DNA from: Lingula anatina
Lineage: Eukaryota; Brachiopoda; Lingulata; Lingulida; Lingulidae
NCBI RefSeq assembly: GCF_001039355.2
Contig: NW_019775789.1
Span: 105,756 to 169,755, forward strand
Reading direction: 5' to 3'
Length of the DNA: 64,000 nucleotides
Shown in pieces: positions 28,269 to 43,075 of this stretch. A program made the position numbers and the translations under genes. How positions within the stretch are numbered: the first letter of the stretch is position 1; every line of letters begins with the position of its first letter. The notes below the pieces were generated by a model. The model was given only the letters and a program-made list of their open reading frames with translations. It was not told the origin of the DNA and made no database searches.

Positions 28269-31200
28269 GGGTAAGAGAATTTTTAGTACTGGAAAAAAAA
28301 TTCCTACCAGCCATTCGTGCCCAGGCTCCTTCATGTCACAATAGGCCCCCATCTTACACGTTCCCACAGTGAAGTTATAGATACCAGATACCTTAATGCC
28401 TGCTGGTGCCAGATCTGAACAGTCCACAGGAGACTTGGAGGCTACAGAGAATGTGTATTGAGAAATAAATGAATGATATAAATTAATTGATTAATTTATA
28501 ATCAAATAAATATATGATAATATAATTAATTTATAGATCCAAGACCCCTCATTTCTTGCTCCCTCCAGATTTGAACAGTGTACTGGTCACTTGGAGGCTG
28601 CACATAATGTGTATTCAGAAATAAGTGAATGAATAAGTAAATATATTAATTAATAATCAGATATATGCATAAATGAATAAAAAGATTGATAAATTGATAA
28701 ATAATAAATGAATATTTATTTAGTAAGTTTCAAAAAGATAAGAGAGAAATTTTCAGTTTTAGACCATATAAAAACAATGTGATTTTAATTTGACCCATCA
28801 TCTCTCACCTGGACACTTGACATTGGCAGCCAGGTCACAGTGACACTGAACAACGTTGAATCTCATACCGTGGGGACAGCTCAGGACTCTTCCCGAGGGG
28901 TTGGATATGGCCCACTGGACAAACTGGCCACACTGGGACCCCGGATAGATGACATAGACATTGTGCCACTTGTCCATGCAGCGGTTCTTGTCTATAGTGT
29001 GGAAATAAATAAAAATAAATAAATAATGAAATAATGAAATCGATAGGTAAATAAAGAAAGAAGCAAACAATGAAGTAAATAAATAAATACTTATTTAAGA
29101 ATTTAAAAACGGTGCCTGCATGAAGTTTGTTATAATACGTTATGCATTTTTGAAGCAAAGAAAGTCCCTCTTCTCAGAAAGATTTAAATCAAGTGCAACA
29201 GATTAGAAATAAGAGAAAAAACCAAATTGCTGTACAAAGTTACAATAAATAAATATTTATAAAAAATGCAAAGAAAAATCTTAACATGGTGTTCAATACC
29301 TACCAGCAAAGCTCAGCTGCACCAAAACCAGAACTGAAACAACAGCAAACCAGACGGACCCCATGTTGCTGAAAGCAGTAGTGACCAAGTTCTCTCTAGT
29401 GACTCTCTAATATATAGCCAACAGCTTCATTATCAGGTACTAATCTGGAATAAAGGGAACAGTTTGGGATTGGCTGACAGAGATTCAGTTTTATCAGAGA
29501 AATTTCTGAATCATTGTCACAGTGATTACTCTGTAAGTTTGAACAGCATTGATTAATTATCACACTCTCCTCCAACCCCTATAAAATTGGAGATGGTTAT
29601 TTTAAAAATAATAATCTTGTTAATTCAGAAGTTTTCAAAATTTTGTTAGTTTAGTGTCATTTGTATATAGTTCTGAATAAATAGTATTTTCAATGCCTAA
29701 AATGATAAAATTTAATCTTGAAGTAGCATATTATCAGAAAAACAAATAATTGGTTTGAAAATTCTAAGTACTTACCGTATTATGCTTGATATGGAAATTT
29801 GGTAATTTTACCCCACCTGATAGTAACAGTAGTAATGATTGGGCAAATTCTAAAACCGTCTGGAAAATATGTGGAGCATTTTAGGACAAAATCATCGTCA
29901 CATCATGTTCAGTTCTGTAGATATTCACTCTGAAATTGGCTCTGATTTAAGACCCCAACAGAGTTGGTGAAATCGTAAATAGTCTTAATTCATGAGATTT
30001 TGATAAATGTCAGCTGTGGACCAATTATGGAGATTAATTAGTCGAATTATGGAGTCTAAATTAAGACTGAATCAGTGAGTGTTCAGATGGACTTGATTTT
30101 ATAGTGTCTAGACTATTTTGGGGCTTTAATTTGAATCTGATGTGGACTGGTATCAACTATCTCCAATTTAATTTCATGCGGACACGAGTTAAGTATTTAA
30201 GGTTTTAATTTGAACCTGATGTGAATGGGTTTATCACACTGTGCAGTACTGTAATCCGTGTAAATCTGGTTTCAAGGCCCTGTTAAATATATTCATTACT
30301 AGGTTTTGGTTCTGCTTGAAACCACTATCACTATCAGGGTGGTTTGACAATAGATAAGACATCAGGGTGTTTTGTTTTTCTATATGTCAGTTAATTTCTT
30401 GATACATAGTTACCTTTGTTTAAAAAAATCTGATATGAAGGGATACACTCAGTGAAATGTGTTGATAAGTTTTTAACTGTCATGTTGTTGTTAAAAGTAA
30501 AATATAGTATATACATTTTATCTTCCATCTTATAAGTGCTTAAATCAGAATTTTGAAAATATTTGTTTGTTAATTGCTGAAATGTGCATAGTAATGCTTA
30601 GAATAAACATATGACATCTCAGTTTTTCAATTAATCAGATGTATTTAAGTAATTGGCCACTTAATGATCATTTTCATTGAAGATAGGCCCATATTTCTTA
30701 GGACTTCTCTTCTCTGTGGGCCTTTTGATTAAATGAGAATAACAACAGATAACAACCAGAAATAAGTCTGTTTCTTTTTATTTCGTATAGATAAAAAAAA
30801 TCACATTACACCTACAGAATAATATCACAGAAGTAAAATCAAGTAAAGAAAGATTATATTCTAAGAGAAAAAGATGGGCTACAGCAAACTGAACTGAATT
30901 TTAAAACAGAAAAAAAAATCTCGTTTCAAATACTTCATTTGAAACATAAAAAGTCATACTCATATCATTTGAAACATAAAAAGTCATATATGTAATTAGT
31001 GGAGATAGAGACGCTGGATTTTAGTCATAAAATAGTAAAAAGAAAATAGAAATTGAACTCAAAAAACAGGTTGATATATCCTTTTTTCACTACAGCAATG
31101 GACAAGGTGTACCTTTGCGTTAAAGAGAAAAAACTGATGAAATTTAAAATATATATTTTTAGGGTAATTACATATTACATATTACACGTAAAAGGACATT

Positions 31201-33084
31201 TTCTGCCTTAAGGAGGTGTCTCTCATCATGTGTGTAAGGGTTTGAGAGCCATTCTGGTGGACTCCAGAGAGTACCAAATGCCTCGGAAAGTTTCGTAGTA
31301 GACACCATCGGGAACATCCCCGCTGTAGTTACCTTGATGTGTACCATTGCCATTAAGATTGGAACGAGTATCATCGCTGTACCACCAGCCGCCATGATGG
31401 GTGGCGGCCATGTTGTTGCAGTCAGCATCTCTGGTGCAGAACATCATGTTTTTGATACCAATAAATGAGTCTCCTGTTTAAAACATGAATGGATATTTTA
31501 AACACTGTTAATATGTTGAATTTTGGGCATAATTGGATACTTTTTCCCTTGTGAAGTTTTAAAAAATGTTTTAAAAATTACTTCAGGGACTCCAGCACAG
31601 ACTAAAAATTAATGTTATGGCCAAATTTTTTTGAATGTAATATTTATTCCAATGCACCTGGGAGACTAAATCATCAATGTTCAACTATATACATCATTTT
31701 ATGCAACAATTGACAAGCTTTTGGTCTTAACTTTTCATGTGTTCCTTTGAAAGGTCCAAGCTTGAGCAAAAATGTTCATTAGCTAGGTAGTTGGGTCATA
31801 TATGACAATAATTATTAAACAGCTAGTTTGTTCACGAAACTCACCAATAATCCCCTCTTCGAGACCACCAAGATGGAGTCTGTATCCATCGCTAGGCCCA
31901 CCTATGTAGAAATTTGAGAAGTATCCATATCCTGTCTTGCCATTAAAGTCCTTGAGATCAACTCGAAGGTTATATGTACGGATATTATTTGCTGGATTTG
32001 TTAACTGGTAGAGGTTCTGAAGTCCTAGAAAAAGATGGGTTATATATTAGTATGACAGTTTTTGTAATACTTTATGTTATGAAGTTGGGAAGTTTACAAC
32101 TAAGAAAATCACTTGTAGATGTTTGCTGTCTCTGTTAACTGGTAGAGGTCAGGAGCGGATTTAGGCCGTCTTCTGGGTCTTCTGGAAGACGGTCAGATTT
32201 TCAAGTTTACATTGACGTGTATCGTATGTTTTTTGTCGGAAGACGGTCAAAATGGTGCATGGATCAACAAAGATAACTCGGAAGACTGTCAGAAAATATC
32301 ACTAGATCCGCCCTGGAGGTTCTATTATTTTATTCTGAAGTGCTTGGTAAAAATATAGCTCTTTATTAACTGGGGCAGTACCATGTGTGTGTTTGTTGAT
32401 TAAATTGGATTTTTAATAATAAAATAAAGCATAGATTAAATGTTAGATAAAGCTTTAATTTGCTATAGCCTGATGTTTTCTTTCTTTATATATATAAATA
32501 CATATATATATAATTTTTTTTCTTGCAGTGATATCAACTATTAGTATGAAATAACACTTTTGGAAAAATGAAATAAGTTGATAATATTTTATTTTCATTA
32601 AAAATCCTATAAAGTCCCTTTGTTTATACATGCATATAGACACACACACACTTTGCCATTGAGCATTATTGAATATTTCAGGACAGAAAAATTAATAAAA
32701 ACAAACCACTCACCCCACCAAAATTCAAATCCAAGTTGCCCAAAACCATTCTCGTAAGCATACATCCCCTGGTAAAAGTCCAGAGGCTTTTGAATACTGG
32801 TCTCTCGCCTTTGAAATACCTGGAATGGAATTTTACTTGAAAAGCTTGACATATCTTTTGATATCTATATGGATATACAAGGTATATCTGCAACATCCTG
32901 TCACTTTAAAATTTTTTTATCAAACAAATTTACATGTTTTAGAATATAGAAAAAGTGGAAAGAGGTTAGTAAACCAAGAAAGTCTCAAAAGAAAATGAAA
33001 TGTATGTTAAATTTTTCCTTGTGAATGTGTTAGAGAGAGAGAGAGAGAGAGAGAAAATTAATGTGCATGTGTTTGTGAGTGAGA

Positions 33085-33116
<32 letters not shown>

Positions 33117-34941
33117 TGTGTGTGTGAAGGAGAGAGATAGATAGAGAAAGAAAGGGTGTTGATTGTTGGGAGGTGGGGACTGAAGGAGAAATCCTACCAG
33201 CCATCCGCCACCAGGTGTCACCATGTCACAGTAAGCTGTCATCTCCTGTGAGTTCACAGTGAAGTTATAGATCCCAGACACACTGATCCCTGCTGGTGGA
33301 AGATCTACACAGTCCAGGGGAGGGTTGGAGGCTGGGTTTTACCAATAGATAACAGACAAAAAAGTATGTATATTTACAAAAAAAAAAAAAAAAAAAAAAT
33401 TAATAAAAATCTGTTGAAATGAAAATATGGTGATTTTTCTAATGATTACATAATTACTTAAATGCAATTATAACAAAGGAAAGCATTCTGCCCCCACCCT
33501 TAAAATTTTAAGATTTTATTTTATGGTATTTATTGTTTTAATACTTAAAATGAATTATGAAAATTTACAAGAGTTTGGTTTAACCTAATAACCATGAAAA
33601 CAAGATATTTTGTCAGTCTTGAATTGGATTTTTTACTTATTTGGCTTGGAATTTTAACAGTAGATTACTTACATTTATGGAGAAGTTGGAACTTTTTATA
33701 TACTGTAACATTAAAAAATATTTAAAAATACTATACTAGAAGTCTTGAGCTGATCATACATTAATAATTCTGTTTATTGATTAAGTATCAAAATATTGGT
33801 CACACGTATATTAAACAAAGTAAAACTAACCATTAAGATTAAGGCATAATTCTAAGATTACCTGGGCACTGTACCTTGGAGGCCAGATCACACTGGCATG
33901 GTTCTGTGTTGAACTTCATTCCTTTCGGGCAGTGCTGGAGACTACCTGAGGGATTATTGATGGCCCATTGTGCGAACACAGTACAGTCAGAGCCAGGGTA
34001 GATGACATACACGTTTCCTGAAGATACTGTGCACGAATTTTTCATCACTGCATCTGGAATTGGTTAGAAGACATATGAGAGCTATAAAAAATGTTTTCAT
34101 TTTATTGTTTAGGTTTAGGTGTGTGTAGTATAATATGTTGTGAAAGTTTATCTTTGTAGGCCTCAGCATTTTTTGCCATTTTTCTGTCAACACCTGGAAA
34201 GGAAATAGTTTGATAATTAAAATTTCTGTGTATTTTAGAGAGAATCAAGTTATTCCTCTCATTTCTTAGAGAAGAGAGAATTTGAACTTTTTGTCATCTG
34301 CTACATGAAGAAAGAGTTTGATAATTCCCCAAATCTTTTAGGGTAAAAATTGATGATTTTTCTTGTCTCTCGTCTTATAGAAGAGGTAGCTTGAGAATTT
34401 CCTTCATCTCATATAAACCAGAGAGTTAGATAGCTTCTCTAATCTCTTAGAAAGCAGAGTTAGACAAAAAACATCAAAATATTGCCAAACTTTTCTTTAA
34501 AAGATGAAAGAATGACTAACTCTGCTTTCTTTGGAGAAAGATGTGTCACGTAAAATAGTTGGGTAATAACTGACTTATAATCTCACCAAGTCCATGTACT
34601 CCTGGATGTATATAGTCAGGTAGACATACCTGACATATTAAAACCTCTCAATGCACATGTTCTTAATGTATGTCAAGATTAAGATAAACCAATAATAAAT
34701 TAGAATAATCCAGTAAATGTTCTACAGCATATTTGTAATATAACCATCATACATATCATGCCTGTAGCCAGGGAGGTGGGGGGGGGGGGGGGGATTGGAG
34801 TTGACCACTCCTTTTCATGGTTTTTGCCAGGTAAAAAAAATCCACTGTTGGTAAAAGTTGGGATCACACTGGGACCCTGGGTAGATGACATAGACATTGT
34901 GCCACTTGTCCATGCAGCTGTTCTTGGCTATAGAGAGGAAA

Positions 34942-34989
<48 letters not shown>

Positions 34990-37900
34990 GAAATCAATAG
35001 ATAATTTGAAATAATTTAAAAGAAAGAAGTTAACAATGAAATAAATAAATACTTCTTTAGATATAAAACAAATATAGCCTTTTATATAAGAAAGGAATTT
35101 TCAGATATAAAAACATGAATCTGATTTGGAACAACCCTGTGTAAAAAAAGTGTTCACTTTCAGAACACATGGGTTGAGCCCAACTATGTCTGTGATGGCA
35201 ATGTCAGCTTAATAAAATAGAATAAAATGCCTGAACAAATGCTGATATTTGTCTGCCATCAAAATGTTAATACTTGTGCTGTAAGAAAATTAAGAAAAAA
35301 ATTAAAAACAATGTCTGTATGAAGTTTATTATAATATGGTATGCAGTTTTGCAGCTAAAATTATTTAGTTCTATGCAAAGAAAGTTCCTCTTTTCAGTAA
35401 GTTTTAAGTTAAGTGCAACAGATAAGAAATAAGAAAAAAGCCAAATTGCTGTACAAAGTTACAATAAATAAATATTTTTTAAAAAATGCAGAGAAAAAAC
35501 TTAACATGGTGTTCAATACCTACCAGCAAAGCTCAGCTGCACCAAAACCAGAACTGAAACAACAGCAAACCAGACGGACCCCATGTTGCTGAAAGCAGTA
35601 GTGATCAAGTTCTCTCTAGTGACTCTCTAATATATAGCCAACAGCTTCATTATCAGGCACTAATCTGGAATAAAGGGAACAGTTTGGGAGTGGCTGACTG
35701 AGATTTAGTTTTTTATCAGAGAAATTTCATTGGCACAGTGATCACTCTGTAAATTCTAACAACATTGATTAATTATCTCCCTCTCTCTCTCTCTCTCTCC
35801 CCCCGGTTATTTAAAAAATAATCTTGTTAATTTAAAAGTTTTGTAAATTTTGTTAGTGTTAAAAAGTGTTCTGGATGCCTAATATGATAAAATTTAATGT
35901 TGAAGTAGCATATTGCCAGAAAAACAAGTATAGTTGTTTGAAAATTGAAAGCACTTACCATATAATGCTTGATATGGACATTTGGTAATTTTACCCCTCC
36001 TGATAATAACAGTGGTAATGATTAGGCAAATTCTAAAACCGTCTGAAAAATAGGTGGAGTGTTTTAGGACGAAAGTCACCCTCACATCAGATTAAATACT
36101 ATGTATATATATATATATATTCACTCTGAAATTGGCTCTGATTTAATCATAAACTTGTCTTAACTCGTGGGATTTTCATAAACATCAGCTGTGGAAAAAT
36201 GATAGAGATTAAATTAGTTGAAGTAAGGCCTCTAAGTTTGGATTGAATTAGAGACTGTTCAGAAAGGCTTGATTGCTGTGTCTTTGAATTCAGATTCCAT
36301 TTGGTTTTGGCATCTTACAAGTGCTTGCATCAGAATTTTGCAAATATTTGTCCTTTAATTGCTAAAATGTACTTTGATAGAGTATTATCTATGTAGTAAT
36401 GCTAATAATAAATATGACATCTCAGCTTTTCAATAAAACAGATATAAATGAAGTAATTTAACATTTACGCTGAAGATTGGTCCACCTTTTTTGGGACCTC
36501 TTCTCTGCAGACCTTTTAATTAAATAAAAACCACAGAAGATAACAACCAGAAATAAATCTTGTTTCTTTTTATTTCTTATAGATAAAAAATTCATTAGAC
36601 CTACAGAATGAAATCACAGATGTGAAAACAATTAAAGGAATATTAAAGATGGGCTACAGCAAACTGAATTGAATTTTAAAACAGAAACAAAATAAATATG
36701 GTTTCAAATACTTTATTTGAAACATAAAAAGTCATGCTCATATATGTAATTTATAGAGATAGAGACAATGGATTTTAGTCATGATATAGTAAAAAGAAAA
36801 TAGAAATTGAACTCAAAAACAGGTTGATATATCCTTATTTTCACTACAGCTTTGGACAAGGTGTACCTTGGTGTTAAAGAGAAGAGATTGATAAAATTAA
36901 AATTATATATTTTGGGGGTGATTACATATTACATTTAAAAGGACATTTTTTGCCTTAAGGAGGTATCTCTCTTGATGTGTATAAGGGTATGACAGCCATT
37001 CTGGTGGACTCGAGAGAGTACCAAACACCTCCGAACGTTTTGTAGTAGACACCATCGGGAATATCTCCAGTGTAGTTACCTCGATGCGTACCATTGCCTT
37101 TTAGATTGGTACGAGTATCATCGCTGTACCACCAGCCGCCATGATGGGTGGAAGCCATGTTGTTGCAGTCAGCATCTTTGGTGCAGAATGTCATGTTTTT
37201 GATACCAATAAATGAATCTCCTATTTAAAATAAGAAGGGTTTTTTTAACACAAATTATATTTTTAATTTAGGTTAGAATTTGATCATTTTTACCTCTTCT
37301 TGTTATTAAAAATGTTTTGAAACTTACTTCAGGGACTCCAGCACAGACTAAAATTTAATAGTATATCCCAAAATGTTTTGAATATTTTTATTCCAAAGCA
37401 TTCTGGGAGACTAAATCATCAATGTTCAACTATATACATCATTTTATGCAACACAGTTGACCAACTTTTGGTCTGTACTTTTCTAGTGTTACTTTTACAG
37501 GTCTAAGCTTGAGCAAAAATGTTCATTAGCTAGTAGTCTAGTGAGATTTTTGAAAAAAGGCTCTGCATAAGAGGCAAGGGGCATTTTGGGGTAAAAGTTG
37601 GGAACCAGGCTTATTAGCATAATTTTGGGATGCTGAATCCGATTTACCCGGTTCCCAAGCGAAATTTTGCGTTTTTAACGGTCTTATTTGCAAAAAAACA
37701 AAATGGCCGCCAGATTTCCTATTTTCTGCAATATCTCTGGAACTAGACAGGCAAATATTACAAATAAAGTGTCTTTACCTATATTTTCAGGGTCGAGGAA
37801 CATTATTAAGATGTTTCTGTTAGAATTAGATTTACGCAATTTTCCAAAATATGCAAATTAGGATCGCCATTACTGAAAAACCGTTTTACCTCTGTATCTC

Positions 37901-40900
37901 TGTAACTAGGCAAGCAAACATGACAAATGAAGTGTCTACACCTATGTTCTCAGGGTCAGGGAATGTGATAAATCAGATTTCTTGTCTGATGGGTAGCACT
38001 GACTTTGTGAATTATGTCTGAGTAGCACCTTTTATTGTTTCTTCCCTGTATCTGTCAAATACTAGTCAATCTGCTGATAGTTAGAACCTGCCTTCAGAAC
38101 TGCTCTTACGTACGTGTCAGCCAAACTACCAAAGGTCACTGCCTTGTCAGACCTTCCCAGTGAAATTACCAGTGCTTGTCCATCAATTATAAGGCAAGAT
38201 GAGCAGAGGCGGATCCAGGATTATTTGAAGGGGGAGTCCGCGGATGCAAAGCCCCCCCTCCCCACTTGGCAACGGGTAAGGGGCCTGTTGAAGGGCCACG
38301 AAAATTTTTGGTATTTAAGAGGGCGAACGGTGCCATTTGATATGGTTTACAACTATGATTCAGCTGGTCAAAATTATAATTTCAAGGGGGACCCCCCCCC
38401 CCCAAATCCGCCACTGGGTGAGGAGTCATTTAGTTTAATTTCATCAGGGCAGAATACGTCTTCTGTTAACCTTTCTGTTACAGATTTGGCCTCAAGGAAA
38501 TCGTTTAGAAGCTTGAGAAACTGCTCAGACTTGCTATTAACACAGAAATGCTTTTCGTATCGTCAATCATTTAATTGGATTCAATAGAATATCAGAAGAT
38601 TAAAGCAAAAATTCAAGAAATTTTGTTAATTAAAATGAAACGATACTAATGGGTTACCAGTAATAAGCTAATGGAAAAATCGCTGAAATGAATGAGGTGA
38701 GATGTCATAGTGCACTTGAAGTATACACATACATATTGACATTTAATATGGAATATTTTAGTTTAAAAGGAAAGTGTTGATAATAAATTAACTTTTTAGA
38801 AAAATTGATCACAAACGACAATTGTGACCAGGTATATGTGTAGCCAGGTGTGTTGGTTACTGTTCATTAGGCTGCTTTCTCTGAAGCACGGTTATATTAC
38901 GTAATATGTGGCAGTTTCTCTGAGCAGTCCTCTTTGACTGGTTACAGAATGCGTATAAAAGGGCAGCAGTTATGCAGAATAAGTCTCTATATTTCGGCAG
39001 CGTCCAGTCAGAAGAGTTTGATATTTTTCAGACTCTTAGCAGACCTTACGGTATGTGAACTAACGGCAGCGACTTGCCACACTATTGTTGCATTATGTCA
39101 GAATGGACAGAAGCAAACTGCTATTGCCAGACAGCTGAATGTGTCCTAGGGAGCAGTTTCTAACGTCTTACAGAAACACGCCCAGACTGGTGCATTAACA
39201 CAGAGACCACGGCCAGGACGTCCTTAAGTCACCACCAGAAGGGAATACCGCTTGCTTCTGCGGTTGTGTCGTAACAACCGGAGAAAGACAACTCTTGCTG
39301 TACAAAATGAGTGGCAAATTACCATTCAAAAGCATGTTTCTAAAACTCTAGTGAATGCAAGGCTACTTTTAGCTGGTTAACTCTATGAACAGAGCAACAT
39401 GGTGGGCTAGACACCATTTGCGGTTCCAGGCACAGCACTGGGTTCATGTAGATTTTTACAGATGAGGCAGGGTTTGAATTCCACCACCGCGATGGCTGAA
39501 TCAGAGTCAGTAGGTTTCTAGACGAGTTACTGCACGAGGATTGTGTCACACTACAGTGACTTGTGGCCGTGGCAGTATCTCTGTATGGGACGGTTTCCAC
39601 TCTGGAGCCAAAACAATATTGCTGGCAATTGACGGAAACTTCAACCAGATAAAATACAGGGACATTTTAGAGAGTACTTGCTTGCAATTTGCAAGAAGGT
39701 ACTTCAGGACAACTTCATCCTGCAAGATGACAATGCCCGACCACACCATGCCCATGCAATAACTGCTTTTCTGCAAAACTAAGAGGTAAACCAGTTGCCT
39801 TGGCCGACGAAATTCCCCTGACATGAATTCTATAGAAAACCAGTGGGCATAAATCGCTAGCAGAATCAAGAGTTTACCCGTCCAGCCTACAAATCGGCAC
39901 AAGCTTATGCAATCTCTGACTAATGTGTGTAACACAATACTGGATCATACTCTCATAAACCTCTCTGCATGGAATGAGGGCTCTGGTTGCAGCTAGAAGA
40001 GCCTGCACGCGTTGTTATCAGTTTCCATTTTTCACATTTGTCTTGATGATTCTTTTGTGTGAGAGAAAATTCTTACCAACTGATATTCTTGATAATATCG
40101 AGTTCATAAGAATTTAATACCTCGTTGTTATCAGCTATAAAATTATCCATGCGCTGTTTATAACGCTGATATGAATACGTATTTAAATTAAATTTTTGAT
40201 GATGTATTCACACGGGTTGATTTATTAAAGCCATATCGAACACGATAACAAGGGTTTTTTTCATCCATTACTAATATATGGGAAAAAAGAAAATATGTTT
40301 GAAAAAATCCATTTTAAATGTGAGGTCTGTACATTGCATCACATGAATTACATGATTCGGCAAATCCCTCCATTGCATTAATAAGGTAATCTTTTTTAAA
40401 TCTAGGTAAAAGGGGCAGTTGTGTGATCCAATATGTTTACATCCCACTGGCAGCGCAGTATTTAATTGCAAAATTCAATTCAGATTCGAATAATTGCTAC
40501 AGTGTGACAGTGTAGCACTCATTGCTGATTTGATTATAGTGAAAATGTCTTAATCACTTTCCCTAATGCTAAAAACATGGGTGTGGGCACTTAATATGTC
40601 ATGTTTGCTTGCCTAGTTAACGCAAAAGCGGTTCTGAAGGCAGGTTCTAACTATCAGCAGATTGACTTGTGTTTGACAGATACAGGGAAGAAACAATAAA
40701 AGGTGCTACTCGGACACGATTCACAAAGTCAGTGCTACCCAAAAGACAAGACATCTGATTTATCAAATTCCCTGACCCTGATAACATAGGTGTAGACACT
40801 TCATTTGTCATGTTTGCTTGCCTAGGTACAGAGATACAGAAGTAAAATGGTTTTTCAATAATGGCGATCCTAATTTGCATATTTTGGAAAATTGCGTAAA

Positions 40901-43009
40901 TCTAATTCTAACAGAAACATCTTAATAATGTTCCTCGACCCTGAAAATATAGGTAAAGACACTTCATTTGTAATATTTGCCTGTCTAGTTCCAGAGATAT
41001 TGCAGAAAATAGGAAATCTGGCGGCCATTTTGTTTTTTTGCAAATAAGACCGTTAAAAACGCAAAATTTTGCTTGGGAACCGGGTAAATCGGATTCAGCA
41101 TCCCAAAATTATGCCAATAAGCCTGGTTCCCAACTTTTACCCCAAAATGCCCCTACCATTCATCTTTTGTGGAAATCCCACTAGACTATAGGTAGTTTGA
41201 TCATATATGATAATAATTATCAAACAACTAGCTTATTAAAAAACCCACCAATAATGCCCTCTTTGAGATCACCAAGATGAAGTCTGTATCCATCACTAGG
41301 CTGACCTATGTAGAAATTTGAGAAGTATCCATATCCCGTCTTGCCATTAAAGTCCTTGAGATCAACTCGAAGGTAATATGTACGGAAGTTATTTGCTGGA
41401 TTTGTTAACTTGTAGAGGTTTTGAAGTCCTAGAAAAAGATGTCTCTATATTATTTTAACAGTTTTTGTAATACTTATGAAGTTGTATTTACAACTAAGAA
41501 AATCATCTGTAGATATTTGCTGTCTGTGTTAACTGGTAGAAGTTCTGAAGTTCTTGGTTAAAAGATAGCTCTTTATTAATTGGGACAGTATTGTTTATGT
41601 GTTGATTAAAATAAATTATTATGAATAGAATTAAATAAAGTAAATTTCAGGTAAAGTGTATATTACTTTAATTGGCTATTGCCTGATGTTTTTTTTTTCT
41701 TTTTTTTTTGTTACTATGGAATAAGAGTTCATTTGAAAAAGGAAATAAGTTTATAATATTTTAGTTTCATTAAAAATCCTATAAAGTCAATTTGTTTATG
41801 CATTCATACAGAGACACAGACTGCATTTCCAGAGATTTAGATCGATCCATCTAGATTGACCTAACTCCCTGGGGGAGTCAGCCGAGCGCGCTCAACAGTT
41901 AATTACCCCCTTACAGCTTTTAGTAGGCTGGACAGACATTTAAGCCTGCTGAGCTGACAGTAATCTTGTGAGACTCCCCAGGGGGGTAGATTGATCTAAA
42001 ATCTGTGGGAATGGGGTCACAGACTCAACTTTGTCATTGAGCATTATTGAATATTTTAGGACAAAAAATAAATAAAAGCAAATCACTTACCCCACCAAAA
42101 TTCAAATCCAAGTTGCCCAAAACCATTCTTGTAAGCATCAATCCCCTGGTAAAAGTCCAGAGGCTTTTGAATACTGGTCTCTCGCCTTTGAAATACCTGG
42201 AACGGGATTTTACTTGAAAAGCTTGATGCATCTTTTGATATTTATATGGATATACAACATCCTGTCACTTTAGAAAGTTTTTATCAAACAAATTTTCATG
42301 TTTTAGAATATATAGAAAATGTGGAAAGAGGTTATTAAGCCAAGGAAATCTCAAAAGAAAATGAAATGTATGTTAAATTTTTCCTAGTGTGTGTGTTAGA
42401 GAGAGAGAGAGAGAGAGAATCAATGTGCTTGTGAGTGAGATGTGTGTGTGTGTGTGTGTGTATGTGTGTGTGTGTGTGAAGGAGAGAGATAGATAGAGAA
42501 AGAAAGGGTCTTGATTGTTGGGGTGGAGACTGTAGGAGACAACCTACCAGCCATCCGCCACCAGGTGTCACCATGTCACAGTAAGCTGTCATCTCCTGTG
42601 AGTTCACAGTGAAGTTATAGATCCCAGACACATTGATCCCTGCTGGTGGGAGGTCTACACAGTCCAGAGGAGGCTTGGAGACTGGGTTTTACCAATAGCA
42701 AACAGACAAACAAACAATTATAATAATATCTTTTTTAATATTTAAATTCTGTTAAAATGATTCATGTAATATGGTGATTTGTCTCAGGTTACATAATTAA
42801 CAAAGAAAAGCTTTTTCCCTCCCCTAAAACAAAGATTTTATTATATGGTTATTATTGTTCTTAATATGAGTCGTGAAAATTTACAGGAGTTTGGTTTAAC
42901 CTAATAACCACGAAAACAAGATATTTTTTCAGTGTTAAATTGGATTTTTTACTTATTTTGGCTTAGAATTTTAAAAGTAAATTATGTACATTTTTGGAGA
43001 ANGTATTTA

Positions 43010-43075
<66 letters not shown>

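Larger units (their letters stand above)
37533..41188. mobile_element. Tc1/mariner-type transposon with about 570-bp inverted repeats and decayed transposase
   Basis: The ends TAGTCTAGTG.. (left) and ..CACTAGACTA (right) are the outer part of long inverted repeats, about 37533-38108 and 40622-41188, nearly identical in reverse complement. They sit at a TA target; gene D shows the empty site (ATTAGCTAGGTAG near 47214-47226) while the element has ATTAGCTA-element-TAGGTAG. One extra G at the left end is unexplained. The interior holds a decayed Tc1-like transposase. Each inverted repeat contains an internal sub-repeat (GACACTTCATTTGT-type words about every 130 bp). Confidence 0.88.

Noticed and set aside
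28053-28427. Frame with poly-Asn and Ser-Leu runs
   Set aside because: Read-through from the gene A FReD exon into intronic ATT and GA microsatellites; the donor at 28307 ends the real exon.
33030-33281. Ser-Leu/His-Thr repeat proteins in several introns (also near 42335-42631, 48103-48431, 56737-57099)
   Set aside because: Translations of GA and GT dinucleotide arrays joined to genuine FReD exons.
34861-34927. Half CBM14 exon as a functional alternative exon
   Set aside because: It has a good acceptor but no donor and soon hits a stop in gene B; treated as a recombination scar.
38114-38587. 157-codon frame inside the Tc1-type element
   Set aside because: It crosses a nested MITE and homopolymers; no transposase motif.
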